Translations under genes and position numbers: made by a program
NCBI RefSeq assembly: GCF_009389585.1
Contig: NZ_VIYG01000002.1
Span: 62,001 to 126,000, forward strand
Direction: 5' to 3'
Origin: Oceanobacillus sp. CFH 90083
Lineage (GTDB): Bacteria; Bacillota; Bacilli; Bacillales; Amphibacillaceae
Length of the DNA stretch: 64,000 nucleotides
In this document: positions 35,424-45,137 of the stretch, one piece after another
Layout: each line of letters starts with the position of its first letter
Position numbering within the stretch: the stretch's first letter is position 1
The notes under the pieces: generated by a model
Seen by the model: the letters and a program-made list of their open reading frames with translations, nothing else
Database searches by the model: none
What the model was told of the DNA's origin: nothing

Positions 35424-35717
35424 TTATCGTAAACCGAAGTTGCGAGCCAAAGCTTGATCTTGTTCTTGTACAGCTTCTGCAGTTTTTGTTAACTGTAATT
35501 CAATTTGTTTCATTAGATCCGAAAACTCCATAACTTTCGGTTCTAATTCAATAAACTGATTATCAAATTGTGTAAATGCTTCCCCGCTCCATTGATCTCT
35601 GAGTTCACCTTGCAACCTTCTAAGATCTTCTAACATACTATCAATTGTATCCGCGCTTCTACCGTATCCCTTAGACTTATCAATTAGTTGCTCTGGGGTC
35701 ATACGAATTTCTGCCAT
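35424..35717 (-). CDS. esxA: EsxA, WXG100 secreted protein
   Basis: 97 residues: a helical hairpin with the turn motif W-S-G (LRDQWSGEAFTQF) and a C-terminal TAEAVQEQD segment that carries the T7SS export signal pattern. EsxA is the small co-dependent substrate of T7SSb. It heads the operon, with its own promoter and a hairpin on each side. No second WXG100 gene (EsxB-like) is seen in the window. Confidence 0.96.
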   Translation of the reverse strand: MAEIRMTPEQLIDKSKGYGRSADTIDSMLEDLRRLQGELRDQWSGEAFTQFDNQFIELEPKVMEFSDLMKQIELQLTKTAEAVQEQDQALARNFGLR

Positions 35718-35762
35718 GCTATTCTCTCCCTTATAATTTATTGTTATTGTGGAAAGCTATTG

Positions 35763-35792
35763 ATATTATTGAACCTTTATGTTCAATAATAT
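35763..35792. promoter_or_regulatory. 12-bp perfect inverted repeat in the esxA leader
   Basis: ATATTATTGAAC / GTTCAATAATAT around a 6-base loop, between the promoter and the esxA start. It could be an operator or an mRNA-stabilising hairpin. Confidence 0.55.
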
Positions 35793-35802
35793 CCTTATTA
35801 AT

Positions 35803-35831
35803 AGATTAAAAGAACCTATATTTTAAGTCAA
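35803..35831 (-). promoter_or_regulatory. Promoter of the ess operon
   Basis: TTGACT, a 17-base spacer, TAATCT on the minus strand, about 85 bases before the esxA start. Confidence 0.65.
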
Positions 35832-36540
35832 TAAATTTCCATTTATTTCTCCACAATAATTCTAAAGACTCATTTTTAATTTAACACACTAAAGTGAACA
35901 ACTTCGAAAAAGGGATAAAAGACTTAGTTATATTATCTTGTTTTCCTATTTTAAGAAATTTTTAATTTATCATTATTATTATCGTTATCTACACTTAAAT
36001 TATATAGATATATATAACTTAGGAATAATATTTCAAGTAAAAAACTCCTAAATAATAACAAAAACTTTAAAGTCCACATTAAAACAGGGGCTTAAAATGC
36101 TTACATATCAATATTGAAATCATTTTTCCTTATTCTCGAAAACTTCGAAATAATGGCGTATATACTCCATTTGAACAGCGAAAAAAATCTATAATATTAC
36201 TATTTATGAATATATTCGATATTATATGTTTTTTGTGACGATTCCCTCCTGTGAATGCGGAATCATTAAAGTAAACGTTTATTGCTTGATAAAATGAACA
36301 CTACTGCTCAGGCGCAAGGGATTTGAAGGATGAAATGCATTTCTCTAACCAAATAAAATAATCGTTGGAACTGCATTTTGTATTAAAGAAGTACAGCTCA
36401 ATCATCCAGAAAACAAATGGCGACAGATGTAATTTAATAATGAAAGATTATATAAAAATCATTATTATTTTATTGCAGATATATAGTAATTTGTTTATAG
36501 TTATTGTAAAAGAAAGGGAGAAATGCTGGAGGAATGTAGA
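35832..36540. other. AT-rich intergenic region between divergent ess and lipase-type operons
   Basis: About 700 bases with no gene I can support. It should contain the promoter of the plus-strand operon and possibly ess regulatory sites. Confidence 0.5.
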
Positions 36541-37212
36541 ATGAAAAAACTTATCAGCATGATGATATGTGTTTTATTATTGCTTGGAGCTTGCAGCACA
36601 AATGAACAAGAAGAAAATGTAAAACCTGCAGAAATGAATCCAGATGAATTACCAGAAGTACCGGCATTTGAAAATGAATTTACAAGGGAATTTTTACAGT
36701 CCGTAGAGCCAGTACGTGAGGGCTATTATCCTTTTTTATCAAAATCAGAAAGCTTTACCATGGATTTTCCAGAAGAGACAATTATTGAACAACGAAGTCA
36801 TATTGTAGGACCAGAAAATCGAAGTGAAACTGTTGAATTAATACGAATAGAAAAGTTATTAGACATTCGAGTTAATTATAAGATGCATTATAACCACTTT
36901 ATGAGTAGTGAAGAAAATAGTAAGGAACAAATGTCTGCACGTGCTAATCGGGATTTGGATGGTTTTAAACCAATTGAAACTAACTTTGATAAGCAAGGTC
37001 TGGAAATAGCTGAATACAAACCATTTGAAGATATGCACTCTATATTGGCAATTATTTGGAATGAAAGCCATCAGCAAATACAAATTAATATTACGGTTGT
37101 TTGTACTGATGATAAGAATAAAAAGAATTGTATACAGTTACCAGAAGAAGAAAAAGAGAATATCATAGACCACTTGAAATCCATTGAATTGATACCTTAT
37201 GAAGAGGAGTGA
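36541..37212 (+). CDS. Lipoprotein, probable immunity factor for the lipase-type effector
   Basis: The start is the ATG at 36541 behind TGGAGG, 223 residues. The signal peptide ends in the lipobox LLGACS. The mature protein has a central alpha/beta region (FTMDFPEETIIEQRSH, then RIEKLLDIRVNYKMHYNHF). It ends 6 bases before the lipase-type gene. In the staphylococcal TslA system lipoproteins of this type neutralise a secreted lipase (family knowledge); the same role is inferred here. Confidence 0.65.
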   Translation: MKKLISMMICVLLLLGACSTNEQEENVKPAEMNPDELPEVPAFENEFTREFLQSVEPVREGYYPFLSKSESFTMDFPEETIIEQRSHIVGPENRSETVELIRIEKLLDIRVNYKMHYNHFMSSEENSKEQMSARANRDLDGFKPIETNFDKQGLEIAEYKPFEDMHSILAIIWNESHQQIQINITVVCTDDKNKKNCIQLPEEEKENIIDHLKSIELIPYEEE

Positions 37213-37217
37213 TTTTA

Positions 37218-38651
37218 TTGGGAATGTCTATTATTGAAACACCAGAATTTAAAATGAGAATAATTGACTTAGAATAGAAGCATTTTGCTCCTGATATTTT
37301 AGAAAATAAATCGTTAGAACAAGCTATAGAAGAATTTAAGAAGGAATTTAACCAAATATACCTTGAAGAGGCCGGCGAATTATTAGATGAGGAAATACAC
37401 ATCTATCATTCATCTGAAGTGAAAAGTGCTACTATTAAAGATTCTGGATATGATGGTACTGCCTTAAAAATTAAGAAGGGTAATAAAGAAGAAATTTATG
37501 TGATTTCACAAGGAAGTAAAGATAATAAAGATTGGGAATATAATTTATCTGGTTTATTTGCAGGTCAAGTAGCAGACCAAGCCTATGCTACAGCCGAGTT
37601 TGAGCGGGAAGCATTAAATCATTTTAATGTTGCAGATGAAATAAACACAATTGGATTATCCCATTCCTTAGCACATAATAATAATACCACTGCTCATTTA
37701 TTATTTGATACATTTGATGAAGTATTTAGTGTTAATGGTACACAAACTAATTACTATCAATTATTTAACAGTGATATTGACTTTGAAGAAAAAGTTACAG
37801 AAGAATTCAGTATCGGAACCAAATACAACTCCATATACGACATCCCTCCAGAAGAACTCCATGCCTTTGCAGTGGATTTCTACAGTGATAAATCAGAAAA
37901 TATCACACAATACGGTTTCAACGAATGATCCATTATATGCAGCCAGTTCTGTTCGTGGTTTTTTTTCCTGTTGGAGAAATTAACCGGGTAGATACAAATC
38001 CGGATTTACCGGGATTGCATCATCTGGCTTCAGAAATAACGGATGATGTAGTCAAGAGTTTTCAAGATATTGCGATTCAATACGCCATTGGTGCAAAAGA
38101 AGGTGGACCATCAAAAGGAATCGAAGCAGTGATTGGTGTAGATCTGAAACTATTTGACAATGATGGATTTTCTGAATGGTTGGGATTCTCTCATCGCAAA
38201 CATGAATGAGAAATTACCTCCAGTGCTGGAGGATTTACGTGTAATCAATGATAATAAAGAATTACTATTTGGAAAATTGCATGAAGAAGGATATATTACA
38301 GAGGAACAAAAAGAAGTAATAATAGAAGAAACCGAAGTTATTTATACCCTTTTGGGTGACTCTGAAAAAACAATTGCCGACAATCAATCATATCGTGACG
38401 CTATCGGGAGTGGCGCAGGAGATCCCAGAGGTGCCTTTGGAGTAGATGCTGGATCATTTCTGAATGTAAGATCGTATTACAGTGATCTTATGGACAGCCT
38501 TGAAAGAATGAAAAAGACAGGAATTATGGATAACCTGCATATTATTATGAATAGTCACAGTTTACCCGAGATGCTTTCTGCAATGCCGCGAGGAAATAAG
38601 AGTTACATTAGTACGGATATGGTTCTTTCTTCTACAGAGGGAGGCAAGTAA
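37218..38651 (+). pseudogene. Broken TslA-like lipase effector with reverse LXG architecture
   Basis: The frame opens with SIIETPEFKMRIIDLE and meets a TAG at 37275-37277. It then runs on through YVISQGSKDNKDWEYNLSGL and the GLSHSLAHNNNTTAHL segment, the expected Ser-nucleophile elbow, to a stop at 37928. The protein continues in other frames: NDPLYAASSVRGFF, then INRVDTNPDLPGLHHLASEI, then SLIANMNEKLPPVLEDL to 38651. At least three frameshifts and one nonsense codon break it. An N-terminal lipase followed by a helical export region, next to a lipoprotein and two small helical genes, fits TslA-type effectors (DUF6792-like). Confidence 0.7.
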
Positions 38652-38665
38652 ATATCTCAGCTGCA

Positions 38666-39067
38666 TTGAGGATGTATCAAGAGTGTCTTCCTTTGCTGGA
38701 AGAAAAGACAAGCATTATTAACAACCTGGAGAAGGCAGTGCATGAGGAATTAAAGAATAGCTATGAAGAAGAAAAAGACGCCGTATATAATAGAATTGCG
38801 GAGCTGGAGTCCAATCCTGGAAAGCATAGAAATATATTAAGTAACCATATCTACGTTCCAAGATTGAATAAAACTGTACGAGAAATTAAAGTGCATGAAG
38901 AAATCTATCCGTTGGAGAATGCTGATTTGGATGAACAGATAGATGAGCTCAAGGACTCTGTTGAAAAAGGATTGGATCATATCGAAACATACCGTACGTC
39001 TATTGAAACGTTATTTGATGAAGAATATAACGTTGCTCAAATGTTTAAATTGTTGGGAGAGATTTAG
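38666..39067 (+). CDS. Helical LXG-associated protein, TlaA position
   Basis: 133 residues from the TTG at 38666, almost entirely helical (KTSIINNLEKAVHEELKNSY, then LDEQIDELKDSVEKGLDHIE). The frame extends upstream to VNISAAL, where GGGAGG and a GTA codon stand exactly where a GTG start would be expected. The original start may therefore be mutated. It is probably a targeting partner of the lipase-type effector. Function is doubtful now that the effector is broken. Confidence 0.55.
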   Translation: MRMYQECLPLLEEKTSIINNLEKAVHEELKNSYEEEKDAVYNRIAELESNPGKHRNILSNHIYVPRLNKTVREIKVHEEIYPLENADLDEQIDELKDSVEKGLDHIETYRTSIETLFDEEYNVAQMFKLLGEI

Positions 39068-39068
39068 C

Positions 39069-39404
39069 ATGGAGGATTTGCAAACCATAACAGTGACCGA
39101 ACAGCTGCTGCCTAACGAGGATTATTCCAATAAAAAACAAATACTCAGAGACTACTTGGAGGAAATCAATGATATAGATGAAGATATTTATAAAAAAATT
39201 GATGAAATAATTATTGGTGAAAACCAAAAAGGTGAGATAGTAGAAGCTTTGTTATCGGAAAAAGTTTTAATGAGGCGGGAGTATATGTTGAAGCTGATTA
39301 CTTATCTACAGGTGGGAACGATTGTCAATAATTTCACGGAACAAGTAGAAGATATGAAGCAGCAAAAATTGACAATAACTTATGAAAATACACCAACGAC
39401 ATAA
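39069..39404 (+). CDS. Small helical T7SS-associated protein, TlaB position
   Basis: 111 residues, ATG with GGGAG 7-9 bases ahead, directly after the previous gene. Helices YLEEINDIDEDIYKKIDEII and LKLITYLQVGTIVNNFTEQV suggest a helical hairpin like other T7SS targeting partners. It ends the operon before a strong hairpin. No named family is certain. Confidence 0.6.
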   Translation: MEDLQTITVTEQLLPNEDYSNKKQILRDYLEEINDIDEDIYKKIDEIIIGENQKGEIVEALLSEKVLMRREYMLKLITYLQVGTIVNNFTEQVEDMKQQKLTITYENTPTT

Positions 39405-39470
39405 TTAATATACTATTAGTCCCATTGCTGGAGAAAGCAATCTATCAAATGAATTCTGCTCCACCTTAAA

Positions 39471-39518
39471 GAGGAGCTTCACACTCCTCAAAACAGAATG
39501 TGAAGCTCCTCCAATTTT
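39471..39518. terminator. Bidirectional terminator between convergent operons
   Basis: GAGGAGCTTCACA / TGTGAAGCTCCTC, 13 bp perfect, followed by ATTTTAT. Confidence 0.75.
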
Positions 39519-39531
39519 ATATCAACCAACC

Positions 39532-41844
39532 TCAATAATCCCGCAACACCAAATAATCCAACAGCTGATAAAAGAAAGGCATCTCCGGCAGCATCGCTAA
39601 ATCTTTTCTAGCCGCCATGTAATGCTTCCACATTTCCTTTTGGGCTTCAGTCTTACCAAGAATGGAAACAAAGGTCGAGCTATTATTCTGCTGATCCCGT
39701 CCCGGCTGCTTTCCTAACAGCTTTGCATCGCCGGATACATCCAATAAGTCGTCCTTAATTTGAAAAGCAATGCCGGCGTGGCAGGCAAAACGTTTGGCAG
39801 CCTGCTTCCGTTCATCCGGTTCCCCGGCGATAATAAGGGGCATCATCAGTGCAGCCTCAAATCCGAGAGCCGTCTTATAAACCGAGAGCTCCTTTAACTC
39901 ATCCAGGGTTAACGTTTTTCCTTTTGCCTGTAAATCAAGGAATTGACCCTTACACATATTTTGCGTTGTCCGGGTTGAGTAAGCAATAAGCTCCAATAGC
40001 CGACCCGGATCCTGATGCTTGATAACAGCCTGCTCCTCAACAGCCCGCTGTGTCAGCCACAGCCCGGTCAATTCAGCTGTTGCATGATTATATTTCTCAT
40101 GCAGTGTCTGCTTTCCTCTTCTTTCTGGAGCATTATCCTGAGAGGGCAAGTCATCAAAAATCAGCGAGGCTGTATGCATATACTCGATTGATTTTGCTAA
40201 AGGCAGCACCAGATTATCAGGAAGCTGAAGACCTTCCTTTGCCATCATCCACGTCATGATTGGCCGCAGGCGCTTAGCTTGACCTGATAAGCTGTAGTCT
40301 GCTGCTTCCTCTAATGAATTTTCCTTTGCGTCAAAGAGAAGATGCTCTTCCAATTGTTCCTTGATACCCTTCACTTTGAACCCGAACTGCTTCTTTACTT
40401 GCTGATTTTGTTTCAATGTATCTAAAAATTGATCCCGAATCCACTTATCAAAGAAAGCCACATTTTGCTGGCGGTTCACTATTTTCTCCAGAGCCTTGTC
40501 AAAATGGCTATCAAAGGAAAACTGCTTCAGAAAAGCGTGATAGCGTTCTTTTCCCAGCCTTGCCTTTAAACGCTTCAAGCCATTTATGGCGCGGTCCAAT
40601 ATAATATCTCTCATCTCCGGCTTTTTGGGATAAAGCTTATCAATAAAATAATAAATAACAGACCAATACATCGCAAAGGGATTGATGAAGCTCGTGTTTT
40701 GATGATGATACGTCACAAAATACGTATAGGGTGTGACATTCTTATTTGCCAGATCTTCATCAAAATCGGCTAAATCATCGGCCAGCTGGTTATACATGCC
40801 ATAGTGAAACATATTTGCTTCGATATTCCCATCTTCTGAAAAAGGTTTAAAGGAACGGATAATCAGACGGGAGGAAGCTGCTTTCAGAATGACGGACGTA
40901 TACAGCTCTTCATTTGTATAATGGGCATTGTCCAGCTGCTTCTGCCGGTCTAATTCCTGAGCTTCAAAAAATAAATAAGCATTTTCTAAGAAATTGTGTC
41001 TGCCTTCAGCCGGCTGACATGACTTTAAATAATGGAAAGCTTCGGACAGCTCTTGATACACAGCAGAAATAAACGGCCAATGCTTCTCCTGCCAGTCATC
41101 CGCTTTGATCGGGATTACCTCTCCCGTTAATAAAGTTTGTCTGATAAAATAAGCGAACGTCTGCTTTTCCGATACGGTTAATATATCTGCATCGAGGACA
41201 TCATCAATTAATGGATAAGTCAAGCCATAGTAATAGCCGGTACGAACAGCCTGATCCAGCAATTGTCTTCTTCGTTCTTTGGACGGCCTCTCATTTAATT
41301 CCTCGATTTCATGCATCACGACCCCGGCGATAATCTTCATTATTTTTCGCTTGGCTTCATGCTTGTCCAATCCTTCAGGAAGTATCGCGGAAACACGTTG
41401 AAGTTTATCTGTTACCCAGAAGAAAACCTCTTCCAGGGATTCTTTTTCTGCCATTTGGTACAGCTCTGTGACATGAAACGGTACCTGCTGTTCCTTCTTA
41501 TACAAATAATTTTTAATGCCTTCTGTTACCTCAGCTATCCTGTGCTGCATTGCTTCCGATGTAATATCTCTGCCCAGATCACGGAAATAGATATAAGAAA
41601 CGCTCCGGTGTAAATAGGAATCCAGCTGCCCTGTTTTTGCCAGATAAGCAATAAACGACTTGCCCGGCTGCTGCTTCCATTGATCAACGTTTAGCCATGT
41701 TTTCTTTTTAGCGTGCTGGTACTGATAAAGCATCTCTGTCAATGCAGATGCAAAGTCCTCTTGTTGTATTTGAGTATGCAAGTCCTGAAAATATGCTTGT
41801 GCCTGCTCCTGCTTTAACTGAAAATAATCTCTATCCATCATCAT
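39532..41844 (-). CDS. Double-length polyprenyl synthetase family protein
   Basis: 770 residues. The C-terminal half (about 500-770) is a class I trans-prenyltransferase fold with AKRLRPIM, the first Asp-rich motif DDLPSQDNAPERRGK and the second DDLLDVSGD, which bind the diphosphate through Mg2+. The N-terminal 480 residues are a second all-helical domain, with Asp-rich stretches LIDDVLDAD and LADDLADFDED that may mark a terpene-synthase-like site. Ordinary farnesyl or heptaprenyl synthases have about 300 residues. The product may be a long isoprenoid or a terpene made by the coupled domains (inference). It is monocistronic. Confidence 0.8.
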   Translation of the reverse strand: MMMDRDYFQLKQEQAQAYFQDLHTQIQQEDFASALTEMLYQYQHAKKKTWLNVDQWKQQPGKSFIAYLAKTGQLDSYLHRSVSYIYFRDLGRDITSEAMQHRIAEVTEGIKNYLYKKEQQVPFHVTELYQMAEKESLEEVFFWVTDKLQRVSAILPEGLDKHEAKRKIMKIIAGVVMHEIEELNERPSKERRRQLLDQAVRTGYYYGLTYPLIDDVLDADILTVSEKQTFAYFIRQTLLTGEVIPIKADDWQEKHWPFISAVYQELSEAFHYLKSCQPAEGRHNFLENAYLFFEAQELDRQKQLDNAHYTNEELYTSVILKAASSRLIIRSFKPFSEDGNIEANMFHYGMYNQLADDLADFDEDLANKNVTPYTYFVTYHHQNTSFINPFAMYWSVIYYFIDKLYPKKPEMRDIILDRAINGLKRLKARLGKERYHAFLKQFSFDSHFDKALEKIVNRQQNVAFFDKWIRDQFLDTLKQNQQVKKQFGFKVKGIKEQLEEHLLFDAKENSLEEAADYSLSGQAKRLRPIMTWMMAKEGLQLPDNLVLPLAKSIEYMHTASLIFDDLPSQDNAPERRGKQTLHEKYNHATAELTGLWLTQRAVEEQAVIKHQDPGRLLELIAYSTRTTQNMCKGQFLDLQAKGKTLTLDELKELSVYKTALGFEAALMMPLIIAGEPDERKQAAKRFACHAGIAFQIKDDLLDVSGDAKLLGKQPGRDQQNNSSTFVSILGKTEAQKEMWKHYMAARKDLAMLPEMPFFYQLLDYLVLRDY

Positions 41845-41949
41845 ATTCTATCCCCATATTTTTTGTTAAGTAATTAAGTATATCATGAAGCTTCGCAAAC
41901 AATGTTGAAGCAAAGAAAAGTTAACAAAAGCTTTACATTTGTTAAAAAT

Positions 41950-41988
41950 ATGCCGTTTACCTCATCTCGGATCTTCGGTAAACGGCAT
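41950..41988 (-). terminator. Terminator of the Ca2+ ATPase gene
   Basis: ATGCCGTTTACC / GGTAAACGGCAT, 12 bp perfect, followed on the minus strand by ATATTTTT. Confidence 0.8.
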
Positions 41989-42018
41989 TCGTCCTTAACT
42001 TATCACTCATTCATTTTT

Positions 42019-44655
42019 CTATGCTTTATAAAAAATTTTCTTCGTTATTTCCATACAAATCACTGCTGCAGCTGCTAAGCCTGTTGCGATTGCCCATTCC
42101 TGCAATCCAAAGGCAGCAGGAATGTTAAATACATCTCTTGCAAATGGCAGCAGCGTAATGCCATATAATACAAAACCTATTACAACAGCACCAATAACAT
42201 ATTTATTGGAGAAGAAGCCCAATTTTATCGATGTCTGTGTATTGGAGCGGGCTGCAAAGGTCTGTAAGGTTCGCGACATAATTAAAGTGGTAAATGCCGT
42301 TGCTACCCCCATTTCATTCGAATGGGATAAGCCGATATAGAAGGAAATGATTACAGCAGCAGCAATTAAAATACCGCGTGTCAGCACTGTCCGCAGTGTA
42401 CCGCCGGCAAAGATACCTTCATTGACCGGACGCGGCTTTCGCTTCATCACACCAGCTTCTGACTTTTCTACACCAAGTGCAATTGCCGGCAGGGAATCAT
42501 TGACCAGGTTAATAAACAAGAGCTGTAATGCGGTAAACGGATTTGGAAGATTAAAGATAACAGCAAACAGGATCGCAATGATTGCCCCGAGATTTCCGGC
42601 AAATAAATAGCCGATTGCTTTTTTAATATTATCAAATACCGTTCTTCCTACCTGCACTGCATTTACAATCGATACAAAATTATCATCGGTCAGAAGCATG
42701 GCAGAAGCATCCTTGGAAACATCTGTACCGCTTCCCATCGCAATGCCGATATCCGCCTGTTTTAAAGCAGGAGCATCATTCACCCCGTCACCGGTCATTG
42801 CCGTTACAGCACCCTTTTGCTGCCAGGCACGGACAATTCGTATTTTATTTTCAGGTGATACACGGGCATAAACCGATATTTGCTCCAGCTTATCCGTCAA
42901 TGCCTGATCTGACATCTTATCGAGCTCACTGCCGGTAATGGCAATATCATTGTCTCCCATCAGGCCGATATCTCTGCCAATTGCCTGTGCTGTCGTTTTA
43001 TGATCTCCTGTAATCATTATTGTCCGGATACCGGCAGATTTTGCTTCTTCAATCGAGCCATACACAGCTTCCCTTGGCGGGTCCATCATTGCTGTCAGCC
43101 CGACTAGTACAAAATCCTGCTCATCCTCATAAGTAATCTCAGTCTGGTTTTCCGGTAAGCGTTTATAGCCGTAAGCCAGTACACGTAATGCTTGATTGGA
43201 AAAATCCTCGTTGGCTCCTTCAAACTGCGCAAGCACATCTGCCGTCAATGGCTGTTCCTCACCATCTGTCAGCACATAACCGGCTCGCTGGAACATGACA
43301 TCCGGTCCGCCCTTGACGAATAACAGGCGCTCTCCATCAATGCGGTGGACAGTGGACATCAGTTTACGATCGGAATCAAAGGGCAGCTCTGCTTCTCGCG
43401 GATAGTCTTTTCGTAATGCCTGATAATCAAGATGAAATTTATTTGCAAATTGAATTAACGCCACCTCTGTCGGATCGCCAATTTCCTGCTTATCCTGATT
43501 AATATAAGAATCATTACAAAGCGCCGCTATATATACAAGGAATTTTTCGGATTTATCCCAATCGTCGGGATTCTCAGGTAAACGTTCCTTATTATGAAAC
43601 GGTAAAAATTCATCCGTTACTGTCATTTTATTTTGCGTCAGTGTTCCTGTTTTGTCCGTACAAATAATTTTTGTCGATCCCAGTGTCTCCACTGCCGGCA
43701 GCTTCCGAATAATCGCATGCTGCTTCGCCATTTTGTTCGTGCCGACAGATAAAACAATCGTAACGATGGACTGCAATGCTTCAGGAATTGCGGCAACAGC
43801 AATAGCCACAGAGAACATTAACGCATTTAATAATGCTGTTGCTGTATCAGCCTCGCTGTCTCCAAACCAGATACGGGCTGCCTGGACAGCAAAAATAGCA
43901 ATACATAAAATAAGAATGCCGACACCAAGCTGCTTACTGAATTTATTTAGCTTCTGCTGTAATGGTGTTTCCTTTTGCTCGGCAGTAGAAAGCATATCGG
44001 CAATTTTACCGACCTCTGTTTGATTCCCTGTTCCGGTTACAACAAAAGCACCCCGTCCATATACAACTAAAGAGCTGCTGTAAACCATATTCAGACGGTC
44101 TCCTAAAGCCGCTTCTTCTTCAATGACTCGGGTATTTTTTTCTACAGCATCCGATTCACCGGTAAGCATCCCTTCATTTACCCGTAACGAACCGCTTTCC
44201 AGCATACGGCCATCAGCAGGGATATAATCCCCTGCTTCCAGGTAGACAATATCTCCAGGAACAAGTTCTTTGGCAGCAATCGTCTTTTCTGTGCCATCCC
44301 GCATCACCTTTGCTGCCGGAGCAGACATATCCCGCAATGCCTCCAGTGAGCTTTCCGCTTTTCTTGTCTGTACAACACTAATCACAGCATTGATAAGCAG
44401 GACGAGAAAAATAATGAGTGACTCCACCCATTCTCCAATTAATATTTGAACCGCGGCCGCTGCTAACAGAACAATCACCATTGGATCTTTGAAGGTGCCC
44501 AGAAAAAGTTTCCATGTCGGAACTTTTTCTTTATCTTCTATTTCATTAAAACCATATTTCTCAAGCCTTGATGCGGCTTCCCTGTTTGATAAGCCCTGTT
44601 GCGTGGAATCCACTGCTTCCAGAACATCTTCTGCTTTTTTTTGATATGCTTCCAT
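42019..44655 (-). CDS. P-type Ca2+-transporting ATPase (PMR1/SERCA-like)
   Basis: 878 residues with the full P2-type layout: N-terminal cation-ATPase domain, actuator motif LTGES (about 163), phosphorylation site CTDKTGTLTQNKMTV (Asp about 334), hinge MTGDGVNDAPALKQADIGIA, and ten membrane helices. The helix-4 sequence VAIAVAAIPEALQSIV carries the PEAL/PEGL-type metal-site motif of Ca2+ pumps, related to B. subtilis YloB. It would export Ca2+ (possibly Mn2+). The start ATG has AGGGAG ahead. The gene stands alone. Confidence 0.93.
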   Translation of the reverse strand: MEAYQKKAEDVLEAVDSTQQGLSNREAASRLEKYGFNEIEDKEKVPTWKLFLGTFKDPMVIVLLAAAAVQILIGEWVESLIIFLVLLINAVISVVQTRKAESSLEALRDMSAPAAKVMRDGTEKTIAAKELVPGDIVYLEAGDYIPADGRMLESGSLRVNEGMLTGESDAVEKNTRVIEEEAALGDRLNMVYSSSLVVYGRGAFVVTGTGNQTEVGKIADMLSTAEQKETPLQQKLNKFSKQLGVGILILCIAIFAVQAARIWFGDSEADTATALLNALMFSVAIAVAAIPEALQSIVTIVLSVGTNKMAKQHAIIRKLPAVETLGSTKIICTDKTGTLTQNKMTVTDEFLPFHNKERLPENPDDWDKSEKFLVYIAALCNDSYINQDKQEIGDPTEVALIQFANKFHLDYQALRKDYPREAELPFDSDRKLMSTVHRIDGERLLFVKGGPDVMFQRAGYVLTDGEEQPLTADVLAQFEGANEDFSNQALRVLAYGYKRLPENQTEITYEDEQDFVLVGLTAMMDPPREAVYGSIEEAKSAGIRTIMITGDHKTTAQAIGRDIGLMGDNDIAITGSELDKMSDQALTDKLEQISVYARVSPENKIRIVRAWQQKGAVTAMTGDGVNDAPALKQADIGIAMGSGTDVSKDASAMLLTDDNFVSIVNAVQVGRTVFDNIKKAIGYLFAGNLGAIIAILFAVIFNLPNPFTALQLLFINLVNDSLPAIALGVEKSEAGVMKRKPRPVNEGIFAGGTLRTVLTRGILIAAAVIISFYIGLSHSNEMGVATAFTTLIMSRTLQTFAARSNTQTSIKLGFFSNKYVIGAVVIGFVLYGITLLPFARDVFNIPAAFGLQEWAIATGLAAAAVICMEITKKIFYKA

Positions 44656-45024
44656 TTCGAAGTCTCCCTGCTGTTTGTTTTTGTGAATTAGTATCCTGGT
44701 TCAAGCGAACGATGTTATCTATTATTTTCAACATGAAATCCATAAAATAAACAAAATTAGTTTATCTTAAGGTATTGCCTCATTTATGTTAAATGAAACC
44801 TTATTTTATGTTAAACATACAACATCATACCATACTTTGAAATAACTATACGGAACATACGATGATTTTGTTTCATATATTTGAACTTTTTCATTTAACA
44901 GGGTATTCGTTCAAAGAGAATTTTGTAGAAGAAAAGTGGATCTGTGGAGCAATACCTATATTCCCCGCTTCTGATAAAAGCAAGCTTTCCTGTGCTGCAA
45001 ACCTGTCATTCATTCCTTCTCCCA
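44656..45024. other. Intergenic region upstream of the Ca2+ ATPase
   Basis: AT-rich, without a supported gene. It contains the leader of the ATPase gene; no promoter pair is convincing. Confidence 0.5.
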
Positions 45025-45060
45025 TAAAAAAACGGGATTAAGCCTTTGCTCACTCCCGTA
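45025..45060 (-). terminator. Terminator of the cys/siroheme operon
   Basis: ACGGGA / TCCCGT hairpin; on the minus strand a run of seven T follows. Confidence 0.75.
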
Positions 45061-45137
45061 TTTAATCTGGAAACTATTCACTTCATTTCTTCCACTAGCA
45101 TTTCAAAATAATGCACTAACCATCTTGTTTCCAGTCA

